From Phoebastria nigripes (lineage: Eukaryota > Chordata > Aves > Procellariiformes > Diomedeidae): DNA of 64,000 nucleotides. The translations under genes were made by a program, and so were the position numbers. The stretch spans positions 344,571 to 408,570 of the forward strand of contig JAYKAV010002790.1 of NCBI GenBank assembly GCA_035582835.1, given 5' to 3'. Shown here in pieces: positions 50,221-63,289 of the stretch. How positions within the stretch are numbered: the first letter of the stretch is position 1; the number at the start of each line of letters is the position of its first letter. Under the pieces are notes generated by a model that had not been told where the DNA came from, did not search any database, and worked only from the letters and a program-made list of their open reading frames with translations.

Positions 50221-52357
50221 GTATGTACAAGGCTTCATTTCTGTCCTAATGCTTTAGTCTTAAGGCTTGAGATGATCTTTTACTTTACACAGTAACTAAG
50301 AGTTTATTTCCTAAAACATAAGTTTTTGGAATATCAAACTGGTTGATCGCTGGGATGTGGTAAGACTGCAAAATTGCTATGAATTTAAAATAATTACCAA
50401 AACCTTTATAAAGATTTTGAATTCTTTACTCATATTTAAGAGCATTTAGCAAGAAAAATCACACTGACTTTCTAAAAAATAAACTAGAATACAAAGTCCT
50501 ACTTAAAAGTGTTTCTAACTAGAATGATTTTGAGATGTTTCCTGATCTACCAACAAAAATGAAAGAATTGGGTTTTTTAATGGAACTGTAAAAGAATGAT
50601 GATACCACAGGAGGTTTTGTAGCTTTTCTTGAAACGGGATTTATGAAACATGACAGGAGAAATTCTGAGGTTATCCATGAAGCCTTCCACATCTTACTTC
50701 ACACTTACATAGTGTTTAATATGATTTATTTCTCTTTGCATGTAACTCTAGATATTCAGTGTAGAGCATTGCTTGATTGTTTAAATAAATAAATAGATAA
50801 AAGGCAACAGCCTTTGGTATTTGTTAGTTTCTGAAAATGCTTCCAGTGAAACAAGGAAGATGACGTCTTCATATTTTGCTGTAAGCATAAAGTTGCTGAC
50901 TAATTCATTGAGGCCTTCTACTTTTCCAAAAATAGAGAATCACCAGTTTAATCTCAAAGAGATGAGAAAAAATGTATTTTAAAAAAATCAAGTAAGGTTT
51001 CAAATAAATAGGCATAGAAAGAAAATACCACAACATTAGCACATTGATATTAAATCAAAGATCTTTAATAGTTTGTTTTGATTCAGACTAAAAATTGAAA
51101 AGTTATTGTTATGTTTATAGGTTAGTTCTGCCACCACATTCTTAGTGTAGTTTCCAAAATTTGTGTATCTCTGTCCTGTATGGAAGCCAAAAATGTGTAT
51201 CTTCTTGCACCTGCAAATTTCAAAGCTACCAGAGATACAGGCAGCTCAAATTGATAAGCTTCTCACCTTTGATTCCCTCTACTTCAGGCAGAGCCAGCAG
51301 GCTTTCAGGAAGCTTTAATTTACAGCAGGTGTGGGAGACAAATGGGCTTATTGACTGCTCCTGCATTTCATTCCAAATGAGAAATGACTTGCTAAGCCAG
51401 GAAGGCNCTTTCTTCCTCTGTCTGTTGGTGGCCAGGGGACATTTCAAATTTCACTCACAAGAAGATGCAATTAAAAAAGTGTGAGAGTGTGTGGNGGGGA
51501 GTAACTCTCCTTTCTTACTCTCACCGCTGGATCTCTGGTTAACACTTTGAAGCTGTGGCCTGGATGAACTTCTCCAGCTAAATGTCATTCTGACAGTGAT
51601 ATAAGACCACGAAGCTTCACCATTTGACATCAGCAAGCTCCTCAAGTATTTCAGTAGGACTGTAGGACATTGTTGACTGGAGAGAAGAGCATGAATCCCN
51701 TGTGTTGTACAACTATAGTTAGGAATGGTTTCTTTTATGATTGGAATCTGTTATAGGATACTATCAGGCAAACAAGAATGAGCTGAGATGAGTGTATCCC
51801 AATAAGACATAATGAATTTCTCTTGTTTGCCACCTTAGGAGGTTGTGGTTGAGTAGTTTGGCCCACAGTTGCTCCGTAAAATGGTCACTCTGTAGTGTTC
51901 ATCTAGCCTGATATCATTATTTGTTAATTTTTTCTGGTTTTGTCAATGCAAACATGGAAATTATGATCTAAGTAATGTATGACCAGAACACTTGACTTCT
52001 TCTCTAAGCTTTCTAGAGCAAATATGTTTTTAAGTGTAGCTAACTATAATCCTGACTAAAAAAACTTCAGGTTTGTATCCATCTGCAATAGTCAAACTAC
52101 CTATTTTGCTGAAGAAAACCAAAATAAAACCTAAACAAATAAAATAAAAATAAAATAATAGTGACTTCTCTGATTTCACCTACTACCTATGTTTGGGGGT
52201 TCTTGAGAAGCAAGGAGATAGAAATGCAGGATTTGAAGAGCCAGTATATCTAGGAATAGATTTCATTTTTGCCAAATGTATGAAAGGAAAAGCTTAAGAA
52301 CTGCTGTAATTTAAAAAAAGAAAAAGTGCTTTTGGGATTTTTTTTTCTTGAATGTAG
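50221..52357. other. ADGB intron, 2.1 kb
   Basis: No gene or element was recognised. An A-rich simple stretch lies at about 52116-52160, and Ns occur at 51407, 51495 and 51700. Confidence 0.75.
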
Positions 52358-52472
52358 GCGACACATTTTGCTCTTCACAGTAAGTGCTCCCATTGGGCAC
52401 CATATTCATCTGTGTAGCATGGTGCCATGTGTCTTTGGAGAAGAGGATACTGTGATGCCAGGTCTTGAAAAG
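52358..52472 (+). CDS. ADGB: ADGB exon 16 of window, entry into the globin domain
   Basis: The exon of 115 bp enters in phase 2 and leaves in phase 0 at GTATGC. It reads RHILLFTVSAPIGHHIHLCS and MVPCVFGEEDTVMPGLEK. The last part corresponds to about helix C and the CD corner of the permuted globin. The Phe in CVFGEED is 20 residues before Gln E7, close to the CD1 spacing of other globins (22 in neuroglobin), so it is a candidate for the conserved CD1 Phe. Confidence 0.95.
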
Positions 52473-53959
52473 GTATGCATAACCAGAACTAGTAAAGCAT
52501 TGTCATAAACGTGTTTCTGACTATTATTTAGTTTTAAAGTGAAGTACTGTTGGATCTTCATTTAGAGTTATTATGTTTAATGGTATAATATTAATTTCAA
52601 TATGAAATGGATAAGTCCATAAAAGAAATATGTTTTACAAAACAGCAGGCACTGAGAGGGATATTGCAATAATTGTCTTATATAAATACGTAAGTATTGG
52701 GTAGTATTGTGGTTTACGTAGAACAGCATTGTAAAATAGAATGTTAAAAATACTCTTGTTGAAATACATGTGTCAGAGGTAGTGAATAAGCTCTCTTTTT
52801 GAGGTATGTGATAGAAGTGATAAAATACACGTACAGATATTAATTAATATTCAAAAATACCTGCGTAGTAAAATAAACTGTCACATCAGTAAAGTTTGTT
52901 TTGTCCCATGAGATCACATATTACTCACTGGGTCCCAGAGTAGCTTTTATACCTAAAATGAACAATTGATTCAAACAACTTTTCATAGCTGAGATAAGAG
53001 GCCCAGGGGAGTAATTACTACAGCTTTTGTTCTTCGTTGCCTACAATCCAGACAGATATCACTGCCATCCATATTTTCAAGATTTCTCTGGCAAGCAGTA
53101 GGCCCAAATATTTGTCATGGGCACTGGGAGGGAGGGAGTATAGCTTCTAGAGCGCAGTTGTGCCAAAATATTTTGAAAGGTGAGTGTAACAGCAAATTTA
53201 TATAGCAGTGTAGATTCAGGGTCCTAATAATAGGACATTAAAGCAGCTTATGCAAGTTTATTACACTTATTGTAGCAAGGAAGTTTAAATAGAAGAAGTT
53301 GGGCCATTAAAAATGTCTTGTGGCTGTACTATCTCCTTGTCTTCAGATTGTGGATGAAAAGCTATTCCTCATGAAGAAAATAAAGCAGAATTATATCCTG
53401 GGGTCTTCTCTGCACTTTTTTTTTAAGACAGCAATTTCTCTGCAGAGTGTCATTTGCAGGAAAGTGTCCACATCTTGCACAGAAATCCTGATAAAGATTG
53501 ATGATGCTTTAGGCAGCATGTATTTGGACGTTGTTTTCAGTGGGATACAAATACTCATCTGTCCTTTTGTAATAGAAGAGACGCTGTGCATTTCAGCTAA
53601 AAAGAGCCTTATTATCACTGCAGTAGAAAGTTTCTATGTGCATCTTATTTTTGATTAAATGTTCTAAAACTAATGATACAGGAAAAATAAAATCCTTAAC
53701 AAATATATGTTATGCTGCCTGTTATAGTGTTGTAACATTTTTATTTCAATAGCTAAAATAAGTGAAAATTTTGTATGCTTTTGAAGAGACCTAACTGATG
53801 TTACAGTTTATAAAATTAGTAACAATTACTTGACTTAGGAAAAGTTTCGTACTTCAGCACAGAAAAAACGCTTGTATGCTGTCACAGCCTAGAAAGAAAA
53901 CAAAAGAAACTCCTAAAGCAATCTTTCTAACAATGGTTATTTTTCTTCGCTCTCTCCAG
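52473..53959. other. ADGB intron, 1.5 kb
   Basis: No gene or element was recognised. A 112-codon frame at 53320-53658 shows no family motif and is taken as chance. Confidence 0.75.
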
Positions 53960-54127
53960 GAGAGCTACCGGTTTATAGAACAGGCTACAGCTATCCTGAA
54001 AGCTGTTGGAAATGTGATAAATAATTTCAGCAGTAAGCCTGAACTTTCTAAAGCCTTGAAGGAGTTGGAACTAACTCATTGTCCTCCTGGCCTCCACGGT
54101 ACTGGAATGGCTGAAGAACACTTCAAG
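53960..54127 (+). CDS. ADGB: ADGB exon 17 of window, globin helices E to F/G with Gln E7 and His F8
   Basis: The exon is exactly 56 codons, phase 0 at both ends. It reads ESYRFIEQATAILKAVGNVI, NNFSSKPELSKALKELELTH and CPPGLHGTGMAEEHFK. The proximal haem ligand is His 40 of the exon (54077-54079). Gln 8 (53981-53983) is 32 residues before it, the same spacing as E7 to F8 in neuroglobin, so the distal residue is Gln, as known for androglobin. The E helix (AILKAVGNVI) and the G start (AEEHFK) are recognisable. The exon keeps the residues needed for haem binding. The acceptor is CTCTCTCCAG. Confidence 0.96.
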
Positions 54128-56195
54128 GTGAACAAACAATTTNAATAAACACATATCTAAAGGCTACAGAAGCTGGATAAAGGCTTAACATTGTCGTTAC
54201 CCTCTACAAACCAATGACTATGCTTTTAAAAAGGACCTCCTGAGTGCTCCAAATGTGGCATTCGTTATTAAGTGTAAGCCCAAATGACATAACTTGCAAC
54301 TGTGTACTATAATTATCTTCTCTTAATATGAACAAATTTTAATATGCACAGAGTAGCATATTCTAAATTTGAGTCTCTAATTTTTTCAGTTTACTTTAGC
54401 ACACTTTGGGGCAGAAAGCATCAGCTTTTTTTATTTTATGACTTAATTTTGGATTTAAAAGACACTACCTGAAATGCAGAAAAGCCAGAATGATTCCTTT
54501 CTGTGCCTAATGTTGATGGCACAGGAAAACATGATTACAGCTTGTATTACTGAAGACAGTAATGAGTTTTTTCCACTCACAGTATTTCTGAGTTGTTTTT
54601 CTTTGTTTTTTTGAAACTGCAACATTCTTGTTCAACTTTTCTGCTCTCTGTGTGTGATAAATTAAAGGGTCTTTAGATACATGATGAAAACATTACACTT
54701 TTCTGTAGATCTCTATACTGTAGCTTTTCAATATTATAAAAAGATTGCAACAAAAGTTATGTAAAACATATGCTAATTTTTTTGTATATGCAAATGTTGA
54801 TAATACTGCTATAACTTGATTTTTCTACAGTCAATACTTTATGTATTCCAGATTCACTTACTTATATCAAAGTACTAGAAAGCTCATGCAGTTTAGACTG
54901 TGTATTTTAGAAGACTGAATAGAAAAAAGGGATTAATATTTTTATAATCACTGATATTAAAAAATAGAACACCTAAGCCAGTGCTTTTATACATGGGCTT
55001 GACACCAGGCTCAAATTCAGCAAAACAACAGAATTAAGAAAGAACGATTCCAGGTGCACCACTCATGAAAGAGGTAATTTTCATGCCAAGTCCAACAGAA
55101 AAAAATGGTTTGACCTCTCTGGAATGGAAAATACAAATTTTAAATGTATATGCTCATATGAAATATGTGTAAAACTTAGGGACCTTAAGAAAAATTCAGT
55201 AGGCATGAACATACATATCTCTTCCTCTCTCCCCCTCTAAGAAGACCAGTGTATAGTTGTAAAGAAATAAAAAACCAGAAATGAGATAAACGAGAGACAC
55301 TGAGCCAACAGTGATTTAAGAATGAAAATGTGGAAATGATCTATCTTTAATACAAACAGTGAAAAATTATTCTGAACATAAGAATGTAGTAAAGTAGATT
55401 CTTTCTTCACCAGTCTTAAATCTTTCAAAATAAAGGAAGTGTTTATTGATATTAAAATATATAACTTAGGATAAAATGTTTCCAGAAAGCAGAAAAATCT
55501 GAAAATAAGGACAATGAAAGAGAAAAATTATGTCTTTTCCAATAGGTTATTACTATGTTCTTCAATTCAAATTATGAAACAAGCTCTGAAAAACACACTN
55601 TAAAATTTCCATCTATTGGAAGAAGGAAAAAGAGACTGGATTTCTGCTCTTTAAAGTGCATNGATTTGTCGAGAATAAAAATAGAGGCATCAGTTTAGTC
55701 ATACAAGTAGGACACCAAATCTTCCCCTCTTGCCCATGAATATATTCCTACTTTTCCTTGTGGTGCCACCTCCTAATTCAGTAAGCATGCCCGTTCAATT
55801 GTTGGTCTCTGTTCTAAAACCTCTAGTAGGAATGCCCGTTGTCATGATGGTGATTGTAATGTGTTCTTCTATCCTCTGGTATGAGACGATCAACTCACTT
55901 CACATAAACTACTAAGATATTTTTGGGTGATAAAAACTTATGCTGTAGAATCAGTCCTGTGTTTAAGAAATCAGGCATGAAACAGGTTTTCTCTTGATTG
56001 TTGGCTTGAGGCATTGTAGTCCTACAGTTGGGACTAATTTTCAGATACTGTATTTGTTAGAGGAAGTTAAAGACTTCATTTTTACATGAAAAAAGAAAAG
56101 GGCTAAACAGTTTTTGAAACAATAATGAGAATCAATATAAATCAGCTTTTGAAAATGAATTGTTCTTTGAATGCTTTTCCTCTTTTTGATTTTAG
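54128..56195. other. ADGB intron, 2.1 kb
   Basis: No gene or element was recognised. The sequence is AT-rich, and Ns are at 54143, 55600 and 55663. Confidence 0.75.
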
Positions 56196-56334
56196 GTTTT
56201 CAATAGTGCATTTTGGTATTTGATCAAATATGTATTAGGCAAGAAGGCACCTTGCAGCTATAAATTTGCCTTCAGGTCCTTCACTTTGGATTTTAAAGAC
56301 ACTGAGGTTTCTGAGGATGACACTGTGTCTTCAG
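56196..56334 (+). CDS. ADGB: ADGB exon 18 of window, globin helices G and H
   Basis: The exon of 139 bp enters in phase 0 and leaves in phase 1 at GTACTG. It reads VFNSAFWYLIKYVLGKKAPC, SYKFAFRSFTLDFKDTEVSE and DDTVSS. It continues EEHFK from the previous exon into a G helix (HFKVFNSAFWYLIKYVLG, like the HF..... LL..L pattern of globins). The tail is acidic and leads to the IQ motif. The acceptor is TTTTTGATTTTAG. Confidence 0.95.
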
Positions 56335-56790
56335 GTACTGTACTGGTATGGCTAATCACTTCAAATATATCTGCCCATTCTTATTTTGAAGGAAGCCAAC
56401 TCTACTAATCTTGCGTTTTCTTGCCTAAGTAAGCATGGTTCATTTCTTATGAAATGCCTAAGCCTTCTGCTGTTGACAGCACGTCTGAAACTCATCTCAG
56501 AATAGAAATGATCCTTTTCTTTGTTCCAGAAAGTCTGTTCATGTTTTGTTAATTTATAAAATTTATAAAATTGTCCTTTGTCGTCCTTGACTTGCCTTTG
56601 TCAGTATTGACAAGCATTAACAAGCATCTACAGTTTCTTTTTTTACCTGATGTACTGCAGATCATGGCTCTTGTTCAAATTACCAGCTGAAAAGACCTTA
56701 AATGCATACATTGTTCACGAAATGAGAGTGAAGGAAGACTCAAGTTAGTACCTTCATTGAAAGTTCAACTATTTCTTGGTGATGGGTTGG

Positions 56791-56860
56791 GTTTTTGTTT
56801 GTTTGTTTGGGGGGGGTGTGGTATTTTGGTTTTTGTTTGCTTGCTTGCTTGCTTGTTTTT
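56791..56860. repeat. TTTG and CTTG microsatellite
   Basis: The stretch has GTTTGTTTGTTTG, then a G run, then GCTTGCTTGCTTGCTTG. Confidence 0.85.
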
Positions 56861-59800
56861 TAAGCCTATTATTTGGCAAATTTATCGTGTTGGCTGGCTA
56901 ATCACACACATGTAGTGGGGAACTAGCTACAGCACCATCCACCTCTTCTCCAGCCTGTGATTAGGGTATGCTGGATACCTGAAGGTACTGTGGGAGGAGC
57001 CATTGGAAGGCAAACGGATTTATTACAAGCAGGTATAATTCTTTTCCTGCAGATTCTTTGCGTCATTTTGTATGCAGGCTGGAGGCATAAGCAGTTAGAA
57101 TTAAGTTTGCCTGGCAACCAAATATATGGCTCTTTTCCATTTTAAGAGACTTACCTTGCAGTCTATGTAACTTTTTAATCTATTAATATTGGTATTTAAT
57201 TTATTAATAGAAGCTTTATGTATATGGTTTCATATTAAGACAGAAAAACAATTTATCTGAAAAATTGGCAGGAAGATACATCATCACCATTTGAAGGCCA
57301 TTCTTTCAGGGTGACTTAGCTTTTCCTTCTGCTATTATGAACTTAGAGTATAAAGTCTTTCTCCTTGGTCAATCAAAATGATATTAACTTCCTTTCATTA
57401 GTCAGTTTATTTCGGAAAATTGGTATAAACAAACTTCATTAAAATTTGCACAAATACCTTTACTGACAAAATGATGTAGTACTCTTGTTCTTTAAGAAAG
57501 CACATATACTTGTCTCTCACTCTTTAATGGGGACTTTCCTCCAAATCTCCTCTCTTCTGAAGGTTGTTCTTCTGTGAGACATCAGAGATGAAGGATCAGC
57601 CAGAATGACTGAATAACTCATTGTATTTTTCACAGAATTATGTCCTATGGCAAGAGTATAAGTTATAAGGGTCAGCATATTGACATTTGTCATGCCACTT
57701 GAAGTCACAACACCTGTCACATTTTTCAAGATGACTGTGCTACTGATTTCTGTATTCCCCAAAAAAACTTAAATACTTGTCAGCAATAGAAGAGAAGACA
57801 TTTTTTAATTAGATTTGAATAATTAGCACAGTTGACAGGTTGTAGCAAAGACCTCATATATAGTACTGAATTATGAGATCCACTATGGCAGAATATTTTT
57901 TAGGATTTGGGGGGAGAATCAAAAAAGTGGAATAAATGTATGGAGGAGGAAAGTTCTGTTTCAGTTTGATTTCCNCCAGTGTCCAATATATCTTTTTAAT
58001 TTAGTTGCTTTTCCAGATTTAAATTACAAAAGATTCTTATCGGACTGGAAGGTGAATTGTTTCCCTTTGGCTTTATTGACCTTGGATATACATTTTGCCC
58101 TGCTTAATAAAGGTTGCATTGGAATAAATGCATGCTTTTGTTCAGGTTCCATCCCAGAACTCTAAAGAAATGGAGACAGCTGCATTCAAAAATGCATAAA
58201 TCAAGTGAAGTGTGAGGAAAAAATAGGTAGATAGCAGGAAAAAACAGGTGAGAAATGCATTGTAGGAAGGCCTAGAAGGACTGTCATCACCTGATTTGCC
58301 TGGCCCACATTAGCACTGCTGCATTGTCAGGTTAGTTGCTCAGATCTTGTCAAGACTTGAGTTATAACCCCTTGGAACCTAACAGTCATCAGTGTAAACT
58401 ACCATAGCAGATGAATGAAATCTTTTTGTTGTCTGTGTCTGNGAGTAGATCAGGTCAAATCTGAGTTGTTTTTTTAAAATGCCATCTCCATTTTATATTA
58501 GCATATTCATTCTGTACTGTGTGCTGAATTCATCTCAAGATTTACTGAGGGCAAGGATATTATGATGTACTGCAGTTAGCAGTCATGCCTGGTAAGGTTT
58601 CTGAGAAGCCATCCTGAAAATGATCTAGTGACATTCATTTGTCTGCCAAATACCATCCATCCCCATGGAGCAACTGGCAGAGGAGCCACAAGAAACAAGT
58701 GGAGGACCATGCCATGTGAATATATGACAAAAAGATGGAAGTTTCTGAAGCTGAGTGCTTCTGCATGGCATGGCTCTTCTGTGGTNTTCTGGGAAGAGAG
58801 TAGATAAAGGGACCCTGCAGAACAGTCATGAGATGATTTGGGCAGTCATGAGATGCTGCATTTACAGAGGTATGTGATGCTTCCTGGGAAAGGAAGCATA
58901 TCAGGATGATGTTACACAAGATGAGGGGAGACGGTCTTGACAGCTCAATACTGCATGCCTGCTCTCTGTTGCACATTTCCTCTGTTTACCTTGTCCTGGT
59001 TTCATTGGCCCCAATAGTGAGCCAACTCAGTTCATGAACTCACTGGAGGTCTGTGGCACTGATTTCCAAGCCGAGTCTCAGATGCTTGGCAGTCATTTAG
59101 GCACAATTCAAAGGGTACATTTCTTTCTCATGGATAAATTCCAACTCTGAAGTTGGAAGTAGAGTGCCTTTTGTGTGCAGTTCTGTTAAAACCTTCTGGT
59201 CTGAAATTTTATCTTATCTAGAAGTCAAGCGGTTAGCTACAAGCTTATCTTATCTGTGTAAACCATATTTGAGAAGTCCTGTTCCTGCCCTGTTCTCTTC
59301 CAGAACAAGCTTCTCTTTCCTCCAGAAACATAGGTTAAGAGCAGTGATCATACAGTTGTGCTGTGTGACTGGAGAGATAATTCTGGACATTTGTTTCTTC
59401 TTGCACTTTGGATTTGAACTTGAGTTCCAGTAAGGGGTGAGGGAAAGTTCGCCATTATTTGGTTGAATATGTAAAGTGCCTCTCCAGTATATGCAAAATA
59501 GACCTTTTTCAAAAAAAGCGTTATGTTACACTGCCTACAGTAGATGCATCCACACTGTTACAAGAAGACTGCAGCTGATTTTGTGGTGAACAAAGTCTTG
59601 CTAGGCTGCTTTGAGAACTTCCATTTTATTATTAGCAGGGTATCTTCTGATTAACCAGTAAAGCATGTCAGAAATTTTTGACAAATCGGTTTTTAATCGT
59701 AATGTCAAATTTGAAGCATCCACTAGTTAATACTGGTTGATTTAAAGCATTTCACAGTAACATACTTCTCTGTTTATAAGACAAAATATTAAGAAGCGTT

Positions 59801-61721
59801 AAGTCAAAAAAGCCTTTAAAGATCAGAATATTTAATTTTGATTTCATTATTTTGACTTGTATGTTACAAAGAAGAATATTTTTGTTCTTATGACATTGTA
59901 TTAAAAGGTTAGAACAAAAAAGAAATTAAATCTTTAGGAATGTATAATTTCACAAAACATTAAGCATTCCCAGTTTTCAGCCTGATCTGGGGTAACTTCT
60001 GACAGTTTCTGTGAATAGAATTCATTTCTGTGTATGACACTGCATCTGAATTATTGTATTTGTATATTCAGAAACAATTTAACATTTAACTAAGTGACTG
60101 TATATCCATATATTCTTTAGCCTCACAAATTAAATTTATTATTTCTAGTGACATAGGTCTTTATTTCTAGTTATGGAGTCCACTTGACATCCCCAGTGGA
60201 TAAACTTATCAGTTTCTTCATAGGGCAACACCAAGCCAACGCTCTATGTGTATTCCCTTATCAGCATTTCACAGCTCTGTTCTGAGGGAGTAATGGGGAT
60301 AATGAGGTCTTGGNTCAGTGACAGGTGAGGTGGAATTTGAACTCATCAGCCTGGTCTCATATAACAGCCACGCAGATGGGAAACATCTATTGGGCTAGAT
60401 CTGAAGTGGTACAGGTGAACAGTTCTGTAATCAATAGCAGTATACGAAAACATAAATGCTGTTATAAGTGCTTATGGCACTATGATTTTCAGCTTTTGGA
60501 AAATGCAAGCCCTTTCAGTTCCTCTGTCTTTGAATAAACTCCTCTACAGTAGAAGAGTAAGACTCGGCTGTAATTGCTGACCACGGCTATAAATACTCTC
60601 CCTCCCAAATGAAGCTGAAGCTGAGGTTCCACAGCAGCTTAAACCAGTGTAACTGCAGGCTGTTGCAGTACTATCCCCACACCTTCCTGCAGCTCCACCA
60701 CTGATCAAGGCTTATGCTAGGCTGATTTAGCCTGCTAAGTTGGCAGAAACATAACCCAATATTAAGAAAAAATTAGAATCATGATATCTAAGTCAATTTT
60801 AGTCACTTCTGNAGCCTAAGAGTCTGTTTATAGGCAATTCACAGTTCTCTGGATATTATGAGTGTTGTTGCCNGCAATACAAATACTGAAATACAATATA
60901 AGCCATTGATTAAATGCAGATCACGTTCTGATCTTTTTAGACCTTAAGGTGCAGCTTCACTAAATGCTACTAGTAAAGTCCTGTCCTTCTCCCCTTCTCA
61001 TCCCAGAACACATACTCCCACCATGAGCAGTTGCACAGATGCTAGGAAATCAGTTCAGCTTGCTGATTTAGCAGGAAGCTAAGCCAAAGGAAAAAAATTA
61101 AAAAATTGTTCATTCAGCAAGCTAATCTGACTCACTGTGCCACTATGTAATCTCTTTATACAGTATTCATTTTCTGCACCTATTACAATGTTCTCATATG
61201 ACTTAAGAGAAAAGCCTATTGGCAGCGACATACAACCTGCCACTACTAAACTGCTTGCTTACCTCTCTGAAACCAAGTGCAGGTGGCACCGTCATGCACC
61301 AGTTGGGCACTTTCTTGGGGAAGTTGTCCATTACTTGATTACTGATTAAGAAGCAACAATAACAAGAGATGCTTAGATGAACCAGGAGTAACATTAGATG
61401 TAGTCACACTTTTATGTATTATTGATTCAGGTTCAGTGTTAGGGTCTCCTTACTTGTTAAGTCAGTCCGTCTAACTGTGTTCATACAAAAAGTATACAAC
61501 TTTTACTTACTTTATAATATATTATTTTGCCTCATATGGGCTCTGCAGGAGAGGCCATTCTTCTGAGCTAAACACCTGCTGAAAATAGAAATCTGTTTCC
61601 TTTCCTTGAAAACAATGATTAGTGGGGTCAAAAGGCCACTGGGTTATTTAATTATAAAATAGACAAGCTTGTAGATGGGACAAATTCATTTCGAAATATG
61701 TGTTACTTTGATGAATAAATG

Positions 61722-62010
61722 GGAGAAGATAAGAGCCAGACCCTTTTCAGAGATGCACAGTGACAGGACACATCTTAGACCATGTTAAATTCCAGTTGGA
61801 TATTAGGAAAACATTTTTCACCATGAGGCTAATAAAAAATTGGAAGAGATTGTCCAGCGAGGTTGTGCAGTCTCCATCCCTGGAGATATTAAAAAATGGA
61901 CTGGAGATTTACTCAAGACCATGAGCAACCTGTAGATCCTGGTTCAGATGTGGGATTGGACCAGATGACCTTCAGTGGTCCCCTCCAGCCTATATTATTC
62001 TGTGATTATA
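61722..62010 (+). mobile_element. Old CR1 LINE 3' fragment
   Basis: The fragment keeps the end of ORF2 in decayed form. The stretch TTGGATATTAGGAAAACATT encodes the LDIRKTFF block, and AATTGGAAGAGATTGTCCAG followed by GTCTCCATCCCTGGAGAT corresponds to NW.RL... VQSPSLE. It ends TTATTCTGTGATTAT, the CR1 octamer-type tail. It is much more diverged than the copy at 25735 and carries no intact frame. It lies in the same orientation as ADGB. Confidence 0.85.
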
Positions 62011-63154
62011 TGCTTCTGTTTTATAAAAGTGGTTGTGCCATTCATATTGTTGAGTTCTAATCTGTTGTCTGTTGAAGTGGGCTTGTGTAACCTTTCAGAG
62101 TCACTAAGTATTAAAGAGGCTTTCTGGGGTTTGGAAATGAGACAATAATGAGGAATGATGGTTGGGAACACAGCCACATTTAACAATATTCAATAAAAGA
62201 GATTAGATTGAAATGTGTGGTCTCCTGGCTGATGAAAGCAGTATCTTTTCTTAAGCTAGTTCATTTGTCTGCAACGTTGTCTGCATTTTTCAAGCAGATT
62301 TCTCTCTTTTCTCCTCCTTTTTGTTTGTTGGTACTTCCTTTTGGAGCACTTCCTCTCACGCTGTCTCACAGCACTTGTTCTGTATCTGTGCAGTTCCAAA
62401 CTGGCCCCCTGGNACTGGCTCCTTGTAGTGCTGCTCCCCACACCCTCCCCCTAAACCCTGGTGCTGATGGCTCCCATGATGCTAATTCTAGGCAAGGATG
62501 CCTTCAAAGAGCTCATTACTAACCTGTCAGAACCTACTAATTTCTGTTCCGCTCCAAAACTCCTTGGTAACAGAAAGTCACAGTCAGATAAATGAACTCT
62601 GGCTTTATCATAGATGTTATCCTTACTTCATGGCTCCTTAGCGAAGGTTGAATACAATATTTTGAACAACATTGGTGTTTAAATTATTACTTAATAAAAT
62701 GATCAGATTGAGAGACAGAAGCACTTAAAATCTTGTGAAGCTCTTCTAAGCTGTATTCAGAGTCAGGCTTTAAAGTATCAAATCCTGTTGGTTCATGTTC
62801 GGAAGGATATTTTGAAATTACATTAGGAGACTTGATTTTAAAAAATGCACTGCAATAGCTGTCCATAAAGAGAAGTAAGAATTCAATGATTTGGTATTTG
62901 GAATTAGCACAGTAGTTGCATTCTGACTTTGTGTAATTACACAGTATATTTTGTCTAATTTTATCATGATAAGAGCAAAATTTTAAGAGTGATATTTTTG
63001 TCATAAATGGAAGTTTTATGCAGAAACCACTCTGTTTCTGTAATACAGCGCTCTTGTTGTTTTGTGTTTGGTTTTTTTCTTTTTAACCTCATTGCAAGCA
63101 GCTACAGGACTTCCAGCTTTATTGATGTTGCTCATTCTTGTCTCCTTCTTTCAG

Positions 63155-63289
63155 AGACTTGTGAGAAGAATTCCCTTAGTAGTTGGCAGAACCGAACTCC
63201 CACTTCTGAAGAAGCAGCAGCAGCACTTAAACTTCAAGCCATCTGGAGAGGGACCTATGTTAGGAAAGTACTGAACAGCAGAAAACCGG
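63155..63289 (+). CDS. ADGB: ADGB exon 19 of window, IQ calmodulin-binding motif
   Basis: The exon of 135 bp enters in phase 1 and leaves in phase 1 at GTGTGT. It reads ETCEKNSLSSWQNRTPTSEE, AAAALKLQAIWRGTYVRKVL and NSRKP. The motif LQAIWRGTYVR at 63232-63264 fits the IQ consensus ([ILV]Q...RG...R), with Leu in place of Ile. In androglobin this motif sits between the two parts of the permuted globin, so calmodulin binding is expected here. The acceptor is CTCCTTCTTTCAG. Helices A and B should come from the next exon, beyond 64000. Confidence 0.96.

Larger units (their letters stand above)
56335..63154. other. ADGB intron, 6.8 kb
   Basis: The intron separates the globin C-H helices from the IQ motif. 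It holds a TTTG/CTTG microsatellite at 56791-56860 and an old CR1 tail at 61722-62010. The segment at about 60545-60760 is richer in GC and unassigned. No gene was recognised, and the frames seen have no domains. Confidence 0.75.
2207..63289 (+). other. ADGB: ADGB (androglobin) gene, 19 internal exons, partial at both ends
   Basis: Nineteen exons on the plus strand, each with AG and GT borders, join without a phase conflict into about 801 codons. The order of domains is diagnostic: calpain-like segment, charged linker, beta-rich region, globin helices with Gln E7 and His F8, then an IQ motif. Androglobin is the only known family with a circularly permuted globin split by an IQ motif. The family is known for expression in testis and ciliated cells and for a role in sperm flagellum formation. 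The initiator exon, the last globin helices and the long C-terminal region are outside the window. Two codons contain an N (46317 and 50088). The identification comes from recalled family features and exon order, not from a search. Confidence 0.94.

Noticed and set aside
57517..57762. 81-codon minus-strand frame with a Thr/Val-rich sequence
   Set aside because: It has a protein-like look, but I could not connect it to any family, and no flanking poly(A), duplication or second exon supports a retropseudogene.
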